From the NCBI RefSeq assembly GCF_001428625.1, contig NZ_LMIE01000029.1, positions 245,614 to 309,613 on the forward strand: a DNA stretch of 64,000 nucleotides, written 5' to 3'. Source of the DNA: Hydrogenophaga sp. Root209. Lineage in GTDB: Bacteria > Pseudomonadota > Gammaproteobacteria > Burkholderiales > Burkholderiaceae_C. The first letter of the stretch is position 1. Every line of letters begins with the position of its first letter. Below, in pieces: positions 18,456 through 26,939 of this stretch. Below the pieces are notes generated by a model, which saw only the letters and a list, made by a program, of their open reading frames with translations, was not told the DNA's origin and did not search any database. Both the position numbers and the translations under genes were made by a program.

Positions 18456-20165
18456 TCAGACGCGGTTGAAATCGAAGGCGGCCTTGTCGCCTTTGCCATA
18501 GACCTTGAGCGCACCCTTTTCGCCAACAGCGTTGGGGCGGATGAATATCCAGTTCTGCCAGGCAGTGAGCCGGCCGAAGATGCGGGTGGCCATGTTTTCC
18601 TTCTGCGCGAAACGCAGGTTGGCTTCCAGACCGGTGAGCGCGTCGGGCGACATGGAGGCGCGCTCCTCAAGCGCCATGCGCACCTCGTCGTCCCAGTCGA
18701 TGTCGTCCGGAGCGGCGGTGACCAGGCCGAGTGCGAACGCGGCATCGGCGTCCAGCGCCTGGCCGATGGCGCCACGCGCGGCTTCCATCGGTGCCGCCTC
18801 TTCGTAGAAGCGGCGCTGCAGGCGCGACTGGTCATTGACCATGGGCAGATAGCCGAAGTTGAACTCGTCGAGCTGCAGCTTGGGCGCCTTGTCGGCGTCG
18901 TCGGGCAGGGCCAGCATGTAGGCGCGGTCGGCGCAGAAGGCCAGCTCGGCAAAGCAGCCAACGAAGCACGAGCCGGACTCGATGAGGGCGAACAGGCTGC
19001 GCGAGGACACGTCGAGCCGGGCGAAGGTGCGGCGCATCAGGCCCAGCGTCTCGCGCACCAGCCAATGGTCCTTGTGCGCCAGCATCAGCGCGTCGCTGGC
19101 CAGCACGGCGGCGGCATCGCCCTCGGTCTTGAGCAGCCATGTGCCGATGTCGAGTTCGTTCGTGCGCAGGCAGAGGATGGCGTCGTCGAGTTCACGCGCC
19201 ATCTGCAGCGGCCACCAGGCGGCGCCCGCGGCTTCGATGCCGGCGATGTCCTTGGGCTGGGCGCCGGTGGGTGCCTTCAGGGTGATGGTGGCGCTGCGCC
19301 TGGTGCGGTCGATGGCCACGTTCACGAACGCATAGCCAATGCCATCCGCGCTGTCGTTGCGCTCAATGCGCGGCAGGGCCACGCCTTTGCCGGCGGCCGG
19401 GCGGTCGCTGCTCAAAGCCAGCGCGTCGGCGCGCTCCTTCACGTGAGCGGCGAACTGCTGGGGTTTGGCGATCGAGTCCACCAGGCGCCAGTCGACCGCC
19501 TTCTTGCCGCGCACACCTTCGCTGGTGGTGCAGAAGATGTCGGCCAAGTCGTGGCGCACGTGGCGCTTGTCGGTCACGCGGGTCAGGCCGCCGGTGCCGG
19601 GCAAGACGCCGAGCAAAGGCACTTCGGGCAGCGACACGGCGGACGATCGGTCGTCGACCAGCACGATCTCGTCGCACGCCAGCGCCAGCTCGTACCCGCC
19701 ACCGGCACAGGCGCCGTTGAGCGCGGCCACAAACTTGAGGCCGCTGTGTTTGGAAGAGTCTTCGATGCCGTTGCGCGTCTCGTTGGTGAACTTGCAGAAG
19801 TTCACCTTCCAGGCGTGGCTGGAGACACCGAGCATGAAGATGTTGGCGCCGGAGCAGAACACGCGGTCCTTGGCGCTGGTGACCACCACGGTGCGCACCT
19901 CGGGGTGCTCGAAACGCACGCGGTTCAGCGCGTCGTGCAGCTCGATGTCCACACCGAGGTCGTAGCTGTTGAGCTTGAGCTTGTAGCCGGGACGGATGCC
20001 GGCGTCTTCGTTGATGTCGATCGACAGCGTGGCCACTGCGCCGTCGAACGCCAGCTTCCAGTGGCGGTATTGGCCCGGCTCGGTGCGGTAATCGACCGTG
20101 GTGGGCGCGGTGCTGGTGGCGGGGGCGGCTGCAACGGGCGCGGTGGCGATGGCGGTGTCACTCAT
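18456..20165 (-). CDS. boxC: 2,3-epoxybenzoyl-CoA dihydrolase BoxC
   Basis: Hydrolytic ring cleavage of 2,3-epoxybenzoyl-CoA to 3,4-dehydroadipyl-CoA semialdehyde with release of formate. The 569-residue protein has two crotonase-like halves: the first includes VFCSGANIFMLG and NGACAGGGYELALACDEIVL, the second FALIESGSCFVGCFAELAF. ATG at 20165 follows GAGGAG and gives a low-complexity Ala/Pro/Thr leader; the frame extends to 20219 without need. It is the first gene of the minus-strand box operon. Formate released here could feed the formate dehydrogenase encoded upstream in the window. Confidence 0.96.
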   Translation of the reverse strand: MSDTAIATAPVAAAPATSTAPTTVDYRTEPGQYRHWKLAFDGAVATLSIDINEDAGIRPGYKLKLNSYDLGVDIELHDALNRVRFEHPEVRTVVVTSAKDRVFCSGANIFMLGVSSHAWKVNFCKFTNETRNGIEDSSKHSGLKFVAALNGACAGGGYELALACDEIVLVDDRSSAVSLPEVPLLGVLPGTGGLTRVTDKRHVRHDLADIFCTTSEGVRGKKAVDWRLVDSIAKPQQFAAHVKERADALALSSDRPAAGKGVALPRIERNDSADGIGYAFVNVAIDRTRRSATITLKAPTGAQPKDIAGIEAAGAAWWPLQMARELDDAILCLRTNELDIGTWLLKTEGDAAAVLASDALMLAHKDHWLVRETLGLMRRTFARLDVSSRSLFALIESGSCFVGCFAELAFCADRAYMLALPDDADKAPKLQLDEFNFGYLPMVNDQSRLQRRFYEEAAPMEAARGAIGQALDADAAFALGLVTAAPDDIDWDDEVRMALEERASMSPDALTGLEANLRFAQKENMATRIFGRLTAWQNWIFIRPNAVGEKGALKVYGKGDKAAFDFNRV

Positions 20166-20245
20166 GGGTTTGTCTCCTCGGGGCTGCGGGGCTGAATAGG
20201 GGCCCCGACAAACCGGCATTCAACTGCCAGCGGGAGCCCAATGAC

Positions 20246-20261
20246 GTGAATAATAATTCAC
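20246..20261. promoter_or_regulatory. Palindrome covering the boxC -10 box
   Basis: GTGAAT-AATA-ATTCAC is a perfect 6-bp inverted repeat around four bases. The boxC -10 hexamer lies inside it, so a bound protein would block RNA polymerase. It differs from the TGCA operators. Confidence 0.5.
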
Positions 20262-20278
20262 AAAGCCAAATCGGTCAA
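20250..20278 (-). promoter_or_regulatory. Sigma-70 promoter of the boxCBA operon
   Basis: On the minus strand TTGACC (20278-20273, 5 of 6) and TATTAT (20255-20250, 5 of 6) are separated by 17 nt. The start would be near 20243, about 78 nt before the boxC ATG. It is the best sigma-70 match seen in the window. Confidence 0.75.
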
Positions 20279-20292
20279 TGCACTTTTATGCA
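20279..20292. promoter_or_regulatory. Probable BoxR operator upstream of boxC
   Basis: TGCACTTTTATGCA, a TGCA-N6-TGCA palindrome directly abutting the boxC -35 and covering the boxR stop codon. BzdR/BoxR-type regulators of Azoarcus bind TGCA-N6-TGCA sites. A near-identical copy lies at 21315. Confidence 0.75.
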
Positions 20293-21239
20293 TGTTTTGT
20301 AACCAAACCCAACAGTTCAGTGACCTGGGTCTTCAGCGCCCCGAAAGCCTCGCCCAGGCTGTAGGCGCTGGTGTTGAAGCTCATGTCGGCTTTGGAGTAG
20401 AAGGCCGAGCGCCCAGCCAGGATGCGCTTCAGATCTTCCATGGCCTCGCGACTGGCCGCCATGGGGCGCATGTCGCCCTGCGCGGCCACGCGGCCCATGT
20501 GGTCGGCCGGGTCGGCCTGCAACCACACGGTGGTGCAGTGGGAAAGCAGCAGGTTGAAGTTGGCCGCGTCCGACACCAGACCCCCGGGTGTGGCGATGAC
20601 CACCTCGGGGTAGATCTGGATCGCCTCTTCCAACGCGCGGCGTTCGTAGCGGCGGTAGGCGGGCGTGCCGTAGAGCGAATGGATCTCGTGGATGCTGCAA
20701 CCGGCGAATTTCTCGATCTCGCGGCTGAGTTCGATGAAGGCAAAACCGAGATCGTCGGCCAGGCGCTGGCCCAGCGTGGACTTGCCAGCGCCGCGCAGGC
20801 CGATCAGGGCGATGCGCGAGCTGCGCCCCGGGTCGCCGCCGGGCACGGCGCCACCCCCCAGCAGGCCGCCGATGGCCACGCGCACGCGCCGCAGATCGGC
20901 CTCGCCACGGCCTTCGAGCAGCTCGCGGATCAGCAACCACTCGGGTGAGCTTGTGCTCACATCCCCGAGCAATTCGGCCAGCGAGCAATGCAGCGCCTGC
21001 GCCACCTGCAGCAGCACCAGGATGGAGGCGTTGCCGGTGCCGTATTCGAGGTTGGCCAGGTGCCGCTCGGACACGTCGGCCGCCACCGCCACGGCCTTGC
21101 GCGTCATGCCGCGGCGCGAGCGCAGGGTGCGCACGCGCTCGCCCAACGCCACCAGAAAGGGGTTTCTCGCCTCCTCGTCCACGGGAGCGGGGTCCACAGG
21201 CCGGGCGGTGGCCATCAGGCCGGAATCGGCTGCATCCAT
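20286..21239 (-). CDS. boxR: BoxR-type benzoyl-CoA-responsive transcriptional regulator
   Basis: A 317-residue regulator with an N-terminal XRE-type helix-turn-helix (about residues 32-90, including MTRKAVAVAADVSERHLANLE), a linker, and a shikimate-kinase-like C-terminal domain with the P-loop GLRGAGKST. This domain pair defines BzdR/BoxR, in which the kinase-like part senses benzoyl-CoA. It lies between boxC and boxD, divergent from boxD, with TGCA-N6-TGCA operators on both sides. Benzoyl-CoA relief of repression of both box transcripts is the expected mode, inferred from the Azoarcus systems. Confidence 0.94.
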   Translation of the reverse strand: MDAADSGLMATARPVDPAPVDEEARNPFLVALGERVRTLRSRRGMTRKAVAVAADVSERHLANLEYGTGNASILVLLQVAQALHCSLAELLGDVSTSSPEWLLIRELLEGRGEADLRRVRVAIGGLLGGGAVPGGDPGRSSRIALIGLRGAGKSTLGQRLADDLGFAFIELSREIEKFAGCSIHEIHSLYGTPAYRRYERRALEEAIQIYPEVVIATPGGLVSDAANFNLLLSHCTTVWLQADPADHMGRVAAQGDMRPMAASREAMEDLKRILAGRSAFYSKADMSFNTSAYSLGEAFGALKTQVTELLGLVTKHA

Positions 21240-21314
21240 GGGGTGCCTGAACTTTCAAACAGATTCATCGGGTATGGGAAAAACCGGCAAGGGGGCTTGC
21301 AAAGCCGCGCGACA

Positions 21315-21364
21315 TGCACTTTAATGCACGTCTGGACGCACGCAAGATAGTGCATTTATAGCGC
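21315..21364. promoter_or_regulatory. Probable BoxR operators in the boxR-boxD intergenic region
   Basis: TGCACTTTAATGCA at 21315-21328 differs from the boxC site by one base. A second, degenerate site begins with TGCA at 21351 and ends GCGC at 21364. A weak boxD promoter (TGGACG at 21333-21338, TTTATA at 21355-21360) would lie between and under them. Confidence 0.65.
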
Positions 21365-21415
21365 CATTCTCCATCCGCGAACAGCCCAAGCCGCTCGCCC
21401 ACCCCTATCCACACC

Positions 21416-22993
21416 ATGACCACCACCTCCCTGCTCCCCAACCACCTCGGCGGCCAATGGGTGACCGGCACCGGCGCGGGCACGCCGCTGTTCGATCCGG
21501 TGCTCGGCACCGAACTGGCCCGCGTGAGCACCACCGGGCTCGATCTCGCTTCGGGCTTTGCCTTTGCCCGCGAACAGGGCGGCGCTGCCTTGCGCGCCCT
21601 GAGCTACGGCCAGCGCGCCGGCCTGCTCGGCGCCATCGCCCGGGTGCTGCAGGCCAACCGCGATGCTTATTACGAGATCGCCACCGCCAACTGCGGCACC
21701 ACCACCAAGGACTCGGCGGTCGACATCGACGGCGGCATCTTCACGCTGGGCTACTACGCCAAGCAGGGCGAGGCTTTGGGCGATGCGCACGCGCTGCTGG
21801 ATGGCGAACGCATCCGCATGGGCAAGGACCCGGTGTTCCAGACCCAGCACATGCTCACCCCCACACGCGGTGTGGCGCTGTTCATCAACGCGTTCAACTT
21901 CCCGAGCTGGGGCCTGTGGGAAAAAGCCGCGCCCGCCCTGCTCTCGGGCGTGCCGGTGATCGTGAAACCCGCCACCGCCACCGCCTGGCTCACGCAGCGC
22001 ATGGTCAAGGACGTGATCGACGCCGGCATCCTGCCGCCGGGCGCGCTCTCGGTGGTCTGCGGTTCGTCCGCCGGCCTGATGGACCAGCTGCAGCCTTTCG
22101 ACGTGGTCTCGTTCACGGGCTCGGCGGAGACCGCGCGCATCATCCGCAGCCACCCGGCCGTGGCCGAACGATCGGTGCGCTGCAACATCGAGGCCGACAG
22201 CCTCAACAGTGCGCTGCTCGACCCGGCTGCAACAGTCGACAGCGAGGCCTTCAACCTGCTGGTGAGCGAGGTGGTGCGCGAGATGACGGTGAAGGCGGGC
22301 CAGAAGTGCACCGCGATCCGCCGTGTGTTCGTGCCGCGCGCGCTGTTTGATGCAGCCGCGCAGGCGATCGGCGCCAAGCTCACCAAGACCAGCGTGGGCA
22401 ACCCGCGCAATGAATCGGTGCGCATGGGCGCGCTGGTGAGCCAGGAACAAAAGGCCAGCGTGCTCGAAGGCATTGCAAAACTGCGCACCGAAGCCGAGCT
22501 GCTGTTCGACGGCAGCGGCGCCGCCCTGGTGGACGCCGACGCCTCGGTGGCCGCCTGCGTTGCGCCCACTTTGCTGGGCTCGCGCGAACCCGCGAAGGCC
22601 AAACTGCTGCACGAGGTGGAAGTGTTCGGCCCGGTGGCTACGCTCATGGCCTACGACAGCGAGGCGCAGGCCTATGAACTCATCCGTCGCGGTGAGGGAT
22701 CGCTGGTCTGCTCGGTCTACAGCGCCGACCCGGCCTTCATCGCCCGCGCCGCGCTCGAACTCGGCTCGGCCCACGGCCGCGTGCATGCGATCTCGCCTGA
22801 CGTGGCGGCCAGCCAGAGTGGACACGGCAACGTGATGCCGATGTCGCTGCACGGTGGCCCGGGCCGCGCCGGTGGCGGTGAAGAACTCGGCGGCCTGCGC
22901 GCGCTGGGCTTCTACCACCGCCGCAGTGCGGTGCAGGCCAGCAGCGCCGCGCTGGACGTGCTGGCGGCATCCGCCATTGCTCTGAAACTCTGA
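21416..22993 (+). CDS. boxD: 3,4-dehydroadipyl-CoA semialdehyde dehydrogenase BoxD
   Basis: NADP-dependent aldehyde dehydrogenase that oxidises the ring-cleavage product to 3,4-dehydroadipyl-CoA. The 525-residue protein has the aldehyde dehydrogenase fold: INAFNFPSWGLWEKAAPALL, the coenzyme motif SFTGSAETAR, Glu259 in NIEADSLNSA, and the catalytic Cys298 in KAGQKCTAIRR. Length and the NIEADS variant match the PaaZ/BoxD branch. It is divergent from boxR and precedes the ligase gene by about 120 nt, with an inverted repeat between them. Confidence 0.95.
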   Translation: MTTTSLLPNHLGGQWVTGTGAGTPLFDPVLGTELARVSTTGLDLASGFAFAREQGGAALRALSYGQRAGLLGAIARVLQANRDAYYEIATANCGTTTKDSAVDIDGGIFTLGYYAKQGEALGDAHALLDGERIRMGKDPVFQTQHMLTPTRGVALFINAFNFPSWGLWEKAAPALLSGVPVIVKPATATAWLTQRMVKDVIDAGILPPGALSVVCGSSAGLMDQLQPFDVVSFTGSAETARIIRSHPAVAERSVRCNIEADSLNSALLDPAATVDSEAFNLLVSEVVREMTVKAGQKCTAIRRVFVPRALFDAAAQAIGAKLTKTSVGNPRNESVRMGALVSQEQKASVLEGIAKLRTEAELLFDGSGAALVDADASVAACVAPTLLGSREPAKAKLLHEVEVFGPVATLMAYDSEAQAYELIRRGEGSLVCSVYSADPAFIARAALELGSAHGRVHAISPDVAASQSGHGNVMPMSLHGGPGRAGGGEELGGLRALGFYHRRSAVQASSAALDVLAASAIALKL

Positions 22994-23017
22994 ACAACCG
23001 CATACATCCCCTCGCCC

Positions 23018-23071
23018 TGAGCCTGTCGAAGGGCATCCAGACCCTGTTTGCGCGGGGCTTCGACAGGCTCA
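23018..23071. repeat. REP-like inverted repeat between boxD and bclA
   Basis: TGAGCCTGTCGAAG (23018-23031) and its exact complement CTTCGACAGGCTCA (23058-23071) are 26 nt apart. The word CTTCGACAGGCTCA is known as a dispersed REP-like element in many proteobacteria. The transcript could fold it into a strong stem. Confidence 0.75.
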
Positions 23072-23116
23072 ACCCGAACGGATAAATTCCCACGAACAAT
23101 GCAGGAGACAAGCCCC

Positions 23117-24679
23117 ATGACCCCCACCGTCGCGGCGCCGCCCGAGCGCTTCAACTTCGCTAACCACCTGCTCGCGCTCAACACCGGCCGCGCCAGCAAA
23201 AATGCCCTCACCGACGACCAGGGCACGCTGACCTACGGCGAACTTGCCGACCAGGTGCGGCGTTTTGCCGGCGCGCTGAGCGCACTCGGCTTGCGCCGCG
23301 AAGAGCGCGTGCTGCTGCTCATGCACGACTGCAGCGACTGGGTGGTGGCCTTTCTGGGCGCGCTGCACGCTGGCGTGGTGCCGGTGGCGGTGAACACGCT
23401 GCTGACTGCGCAGGACTATGGCTACATGCTGAGCAACAGCCGCGCGCAGGCCGCCATCGTCTCGGCGGCGCTGCTGCCCACGCTGCAAACCGCGCTGGCC
23501 TCGCAGCCCACCGAGGTGAAGCACCTGATCGTCTCGCGCGCCAGCGCGGCCCTGCCGGCAGGCGCGCACGACTTCACCTCACTGGTCGCAAGCAGCGCAC
23601 CCGCCGAAGCGGCCGACACGCACGGCGACGAGCCTGCGTTCTGGCTCTACTCCAGCGGATCCACTGGCGCGCCCAAGGGCACGGTGCACACCCAGGCCAA
23701 CCTGTACTGGACCGCCGAGCTGTACGGCAAGGCCGTGCTCGGTCTGCGCGAGGACGACGTGGTGTTCTCCGCCGCCAAACTGTTCTTCGCCTACGGCCTG
23801 GGCAACGCACTGAGCTTCCCGCTGAGCGTGGGCGCCAGCGTGGTGCTGATGGCCGAACGGCCGACGCCACAGGCCTGCTTCAAGCGCTTCACTGAATTGA
23901 AGCCCACGGTGTTCTACGGTGCCCCCACCGGCTATGGCGGCATGCTCGCCAGCCCCGACCTGCCGAAAAAGAGTGAGGTCGCACTGCGCCTGTGTTCCTC
24001 GGCCGGCGAAGCGCTGCCGCAAGACATCGGCCAGCGCTGGACGAATCACTTCGGCGTGGAAATCATTGATGGCATTGGATCCACCGAGATGCTGCACGTG
24101 TTCCTCTCCAACCGCCCCGGCGACGTGCGCTACGGCACCACCGGCAAACCGGTGCCAGGCTACGAAATCGAACTGCGCGGCGAAGACGGCACGCCCGTGC
24201 CCGACGGCGAGATCGGCGACCTCTACATCAAAGGTCCGAGCGCTGCACTGATGTACTGGAACAACCGCGCCAAGTGCCGCGACACCTTTCAGGGCGGCTG
24301 GACCAAGGCCGGCGACAAGTACACGCGCGACCCCGAGGGCTACTGCACCTACGCCGGACGCAACGACGACATGCTGAAAGTCAGCGGCATCTATGTGAGC
24401 CCGTTCGAGGTGGAGGCCACGCTGGTGCAGCACCCCGCGGTGCTCGAAGCCGCCGTGATCGGCAAAACAGACGCCGACGGTCTGACCAAGACCAAGGCGT
24501 TCGTGGTGCTCAAGAGCGGTGTACACGCCACCGAAGCCGAGCTGCAGGCCTTCGTGAAGGAGAGGTTGGCGCCCTACAAGTACCCACGCTTCATCGAATT
24601 CCTGCCCGAGCTGCCAAAGACCGCCACCGGCAAGATTCAGCGCTTTCGGCTGCGCGAACGCGAGACACCCAACGCCTGA
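23117..24679 (+). CDS. bclA: Benzoate-CoA ligase
   Basis: ATP- and CoA-dependent activation of benzoate to benzoyl-CoA, the first step of the box pathway. The 520-residue protein has the adenylate-forming motifs: the phosphate loop YSSGSTGAPKG, the A5-like GIGSTEML, YAGRNDDMLKVSG, and the C-terminal lysine in KTATGKIQRFRL. FFAYGLGNALSFPL and YGAPTGYGGML are typical of benzoate-CoA ligases. ATG at 23117 follows AGGAGAC with good spacing; the in-frame ATG at 23099 has none. Confidence 0.94.
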   Translation: MTPTVAAPPERFNFANHLLALNTGRASKNALTDDQGTLTYGELADQVRRFAGALSALGLRREERVLLLMHDCSDWVVAFLGALHAGVVPVAVNTLLTAQDYGYMLSNSRAQAAIVSAALLPTLQTALASQPTEVKHLIVSRASAALPAGAHDFTSLVASSAPAEAADTHGDEPAFWLYSSGSTGAPKGTVHTQANLYWTAELYGKAVLGLREDDVVFSAAKLFFAYGLGNALSFPLSVGASVVLMAERPTPQACFKRFTELKPTVFYGAPTGYGGMLASPDLPKKSEVALRLCSSAGEALPQDIGQRWTNHFGVEIIDGIGSTEMLHVFLSNRPGDVRYGTTGKPVPGYEIELRGEDGTPVPDGEIGDLYIKGPSAALMYWNNRAKCRDTFQGGWTKAGDKYTRDPEGYCTYAGRNDDMLKVSGIYVSPFEVEATLVQHPAVLEAAVIGKTDADGLTKTKAFVVLKSGVHATEAELQAFVKERLAPYKYPRFIEFLPELPKTATGKIQRFRLRERETPNA

Positions 24680-24694
24680 TGTCAGGCGCCTGAA

Positions 24695-25546
24695 TCAGCC
24701 GACCTCCAGCGTCGTCAGCCCGTACAGGCGCGAGAGCGCCAGTTGCGGCGCGTGGCCGCGGTACATGCGTGCAGTGGGAAACGTGGCCTCCATGCCCTGG
24801 GTCAGGGCCAGCCGGGTGGCCTGCAAGTTGCACTCCGGCACGTCCATGAACACCGGCTGGTCCCTGCGTGCCCGCGCGCACAGCGCTTCGAACAAGGCCT
24901 CGGCAATAGCCGGCGAGTCGGCGCACAGGGGGGCAAGCTTGTAGCCTTCCTTGCAGGCCCGCAGGACGCCATAGCCCCTCAAATCGCCGTCTTCCCACCA
25001 CCCCAGTGCATGGCTCTGCGGCATCTGGATCCAGGCCTGCAGAAACACTGGGCGGGCAACGGGTTGAAAGGCCTGGTCGTAGGCGGCCAGCCGCGCAAAC
25101 GGCAGCGACGACAGCGACACCACCCGACGGTCCTGTGCAACCGACTCGCGGCCCCAGCCTCTGTATCGCACGTTGTACCAGGCCAGTTCGAAACCACAGC
25201 GGCGGTAGTTGTCCTGCTGGGCCGGCACGCCATCCAGGCCAACGACGCAGCCCTTGACATGGCCCAGCGCCGCGTTCCAGAGGGCCAGACCCAATCCATG
25301 GCGTCGCAGTGTCGGCTCAACCATGTAGAAGCCGATGAATCCGTGACTGTCGCCATAGCGCACGCAGGCGATCGAGGCCACGGGCCGTTCACCGAGCCAG
25401 CCCATGAAAAAGCCGTCGGGATCGATGCCGTGCAAGGGCTCCAGATCGTGCAGTCCGGGGTTCCAGCCTTCTCGTGCAGCCCAGCTGAGGGTGGTGGACA
25501 GGTGGCCGCGGGTCATGCGGCGAATCTCGTAAGAAGCAAATGACAA
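24695..25546 (-). CDS. GNAT-family N-acetyltransferase
   Basis: A roughly 283-residue acetyltransferase with two GNAT-like halves. The first includes IRRMTRGHL, VASIACVRYG and the acetyl-CoA loop TLRRHGLGLALWNAAL; the second (from about residue 150) resembles the C-terminal domain of YitH/HolE-type enzymes. The substrate is unknown. The start is a choice: TTG at 25546 has GGAG six nt upstream and leaves room for a promoter after the apbC terminator. The ATG at 25600 (301 aa) has no ribosome site and lies only 36 nt after that terminator. A start at 25516 would cut the first strand. Confidence 0.82.
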   Translation of the reverse strand: MSFASYEIRRMTRGHLSTTLSWAAREGWNPGLHDLEPLHGIDPDGFFMGWLGERPVASIACVRYGDSHGFIGFYMVEPTLRRHGLGLALWNAALGHVKGCVVGLDGVPAQQDNYRRCGFELAWYNVRYRGWGRESVAQDRRVVSLSSLPFARLAAYDQAFQPVARPVFLQAWIQMPQSHALGWWEDGDLRGYGVLRACKEGYKLAPLCADSPAIAEALFEALCARARRDQPVFMDVPECNLQATRLALTQGMEATFPTARMYRGHAPQLALSRLYGLTTLEVG

Positions 25547-25635
25547 GGTGTGCTCCAGGGGGTATGCGGCATCACATCGCAAACCCAACGGTCGCGCCAT
25601 ACTTCATTGGCAGTACTTTGAGGGGAACCCAGGCG

Positions 25636-25660
25636 CAAAAAAGCCGGCGATGGGCCGGCT
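25636..25660 (-). terminator. Intrinsic terminator of apbC
   Basis: On the minus strand AGCCGGC and GCCGGCT pair around a five-base loop and are followed at once by TTTTTT. It lies 31 nt after the apbC stop. Confidence 0.85.
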
Positions 25661-25691
25661 CTTGTGGGGGAGAAACGGTCGGTTGGCCGAT

Positions 25692-26783
25692 TCAGGTTTC
25701 CTTGGAAATCTTGATGCTTGGGAACTTGTTCGAGAAGTCCTTGGCTTTGGCCGCGATCTTGATCGCCAACTGCCGTGCCACCGATTTGTACAAGCCAGCG
25801 ATCTCGCCATCGGGGTCGGCCACCACGCTGGGCATGCCGCTGTCGGCCTGCACACGGATGCTCATGTTGAGCGGCAGCGCGCCGAGGTAGTCCATGCCGT
25901 ACTCGGCCGCCATGTTCTTGCCGCCGTCGGCGCCGAAGATGTGCTCCACGTGGCCGCACTTCTCGCACACGTGTACCGCCATGTTTTCCACGATGCCCAG
26001 AATGGGCACGCCCACCTTCTCGAACATCTTGATGCCCTTTCGTGCGTCGAGCAGGGCGATGTCCTGCGGCGTGGTCACGATCACCGCGCCGGTGAGCGGC
26101 ACGCGCTGGCTCAGAGTGAGCTGGATGTCGCCGGTGCCCGGGGGCATGTCGACGATCAGATAGTCGAGGTCCTTCCAGTTGGTCTGGCGCAGCAGCTGCT
26201 CCAGCGCCTGCGTGGCCATGGGGCCGCGCCAGATCATGGCTTCATCGCGGTCGATCAAGAAACCGATCGAGATCACCTGCACGCCGTAGTTCTCCAGCGG
26301 CTCCATGGTCTGGCCATCAGCGCTCTCGGGCCGGCCTTCCACGCCCATCATCATGGGCTGGCTCGGGCCGTAGATGTCGGCATCCAGAATGCCGACCTTG
26401 GCGCCTTCGGCCGAGAGTGCCAGCGCCAGGTTGACCGCGGTGGTGCTCTTGCCCACCCCGCCCTTGCCCGAGGCCACGGCAATGATGTTCTTCACATTGG
26501 GCATGACCTGCACACCGCGCTGCACCGCATGCGCCGTGATCTTCATGGTCATGTTGACCGAGACGTTCTCCACGCCCGCCACCGACTTGGCCGCGGCGAT
26601 CAGGGTCTTGCGAAACCCTGGCATCTGACTCTTGGCCGGATAACCCAGTTCGACATCGAAGGACACATCGCCGTCCTGCGTCTGGAGATTTTTCAGCGCC
26701 TTGCTGGTGACGAAGTCGCGTCCGGTGTTCGGATCGATGACGGCTTGCAGCGCGGTCAGGAGCGCCTGGGAATCAACGGCCAT
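25692..26783 (-). CDS. apbC: Iron-sulfur cluster carrier protein ApbC (Mrp)
   Basis: P-loop ATPase that carries [4Fe-4S] clusters to apoproteins. The 363-residue protein has an N-terminal MIP18-like domain (about residues 1-90), the deviant Walker A GKGGVGKSTTAVNL, DIYGPSQPMMMG, MPPGTGDIQLTLSQ, and the cluster-binding CEKCG near the C-terminus. It is divergent from metG with about 155 nt between starts, a common Burkholderiales arrangement. Confidence 0.96.
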   Translation of the reverse strand: MAVDSQALLTALQAVIDPNTGRDFVTSKALKNLQTQDGDVSFDVELGYPAKSQMPGFRKTLIAAAKSVAGVENVSVNMTMKITAHAVQRGVQVMPNVKNIIAVASGKGGVGKSTTAVNLALALSAEGAKVGILDADIYGPSQPMMMGVEGRPESADGQTMEPLENYGVQVISIGFLIDRDEAMIWRGPMATQALEQLLRQTNWKDLDYLIVDMPPGTGDIQLTLSQRVPLTGAVIVTTPQDIALLDARKGIKMFEKVGVPILGIVENMAVHVCEKCGHVEHIFGADGGKNMAAEYGMDYLGALPLNMSIRVQADSGMPSVVADPDGEIAGLYKSVARQLAIKIAAKAKDFSNKFPSIKISKET

Positions 26784-26881
26784 GGGGGAACTAGCTCCAG
26801 TGGGGATGGGGGTATCGGGTCTACGAACGGGCTGAAGTCTAACGCCCCACCCTGACCGGGGTCATTCACACAATCGCCATG

Positions 26882-26910
26882 AGGACATAGACAGGCCAAC
26901 GCCCTAAAAT
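26882..26910 (+). promoter_or_regulatory. Candidate sigma-70 promoter of metG
   Basis: AGGACA (26882-26887, 4 of 6) and TAAAAT (26905-26910, 5 of 6) are 17 nt apart, about 30 nt before the metG ATG. The TAAAATCGC context recurs before other genes here, for example at 31285. Confidence 0.55.
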
Positions 26911-26939
26911 CGCCGGTTCCCCAGAAGAAAGCCCATCCC

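Noticed and set aside
26784-26939. Possible riboswitch before metG
   Set aside because: No SAM or T-box-like conserved core could be seen in the 156-nt divergent region; only a sigma-70-like promoter is supported.
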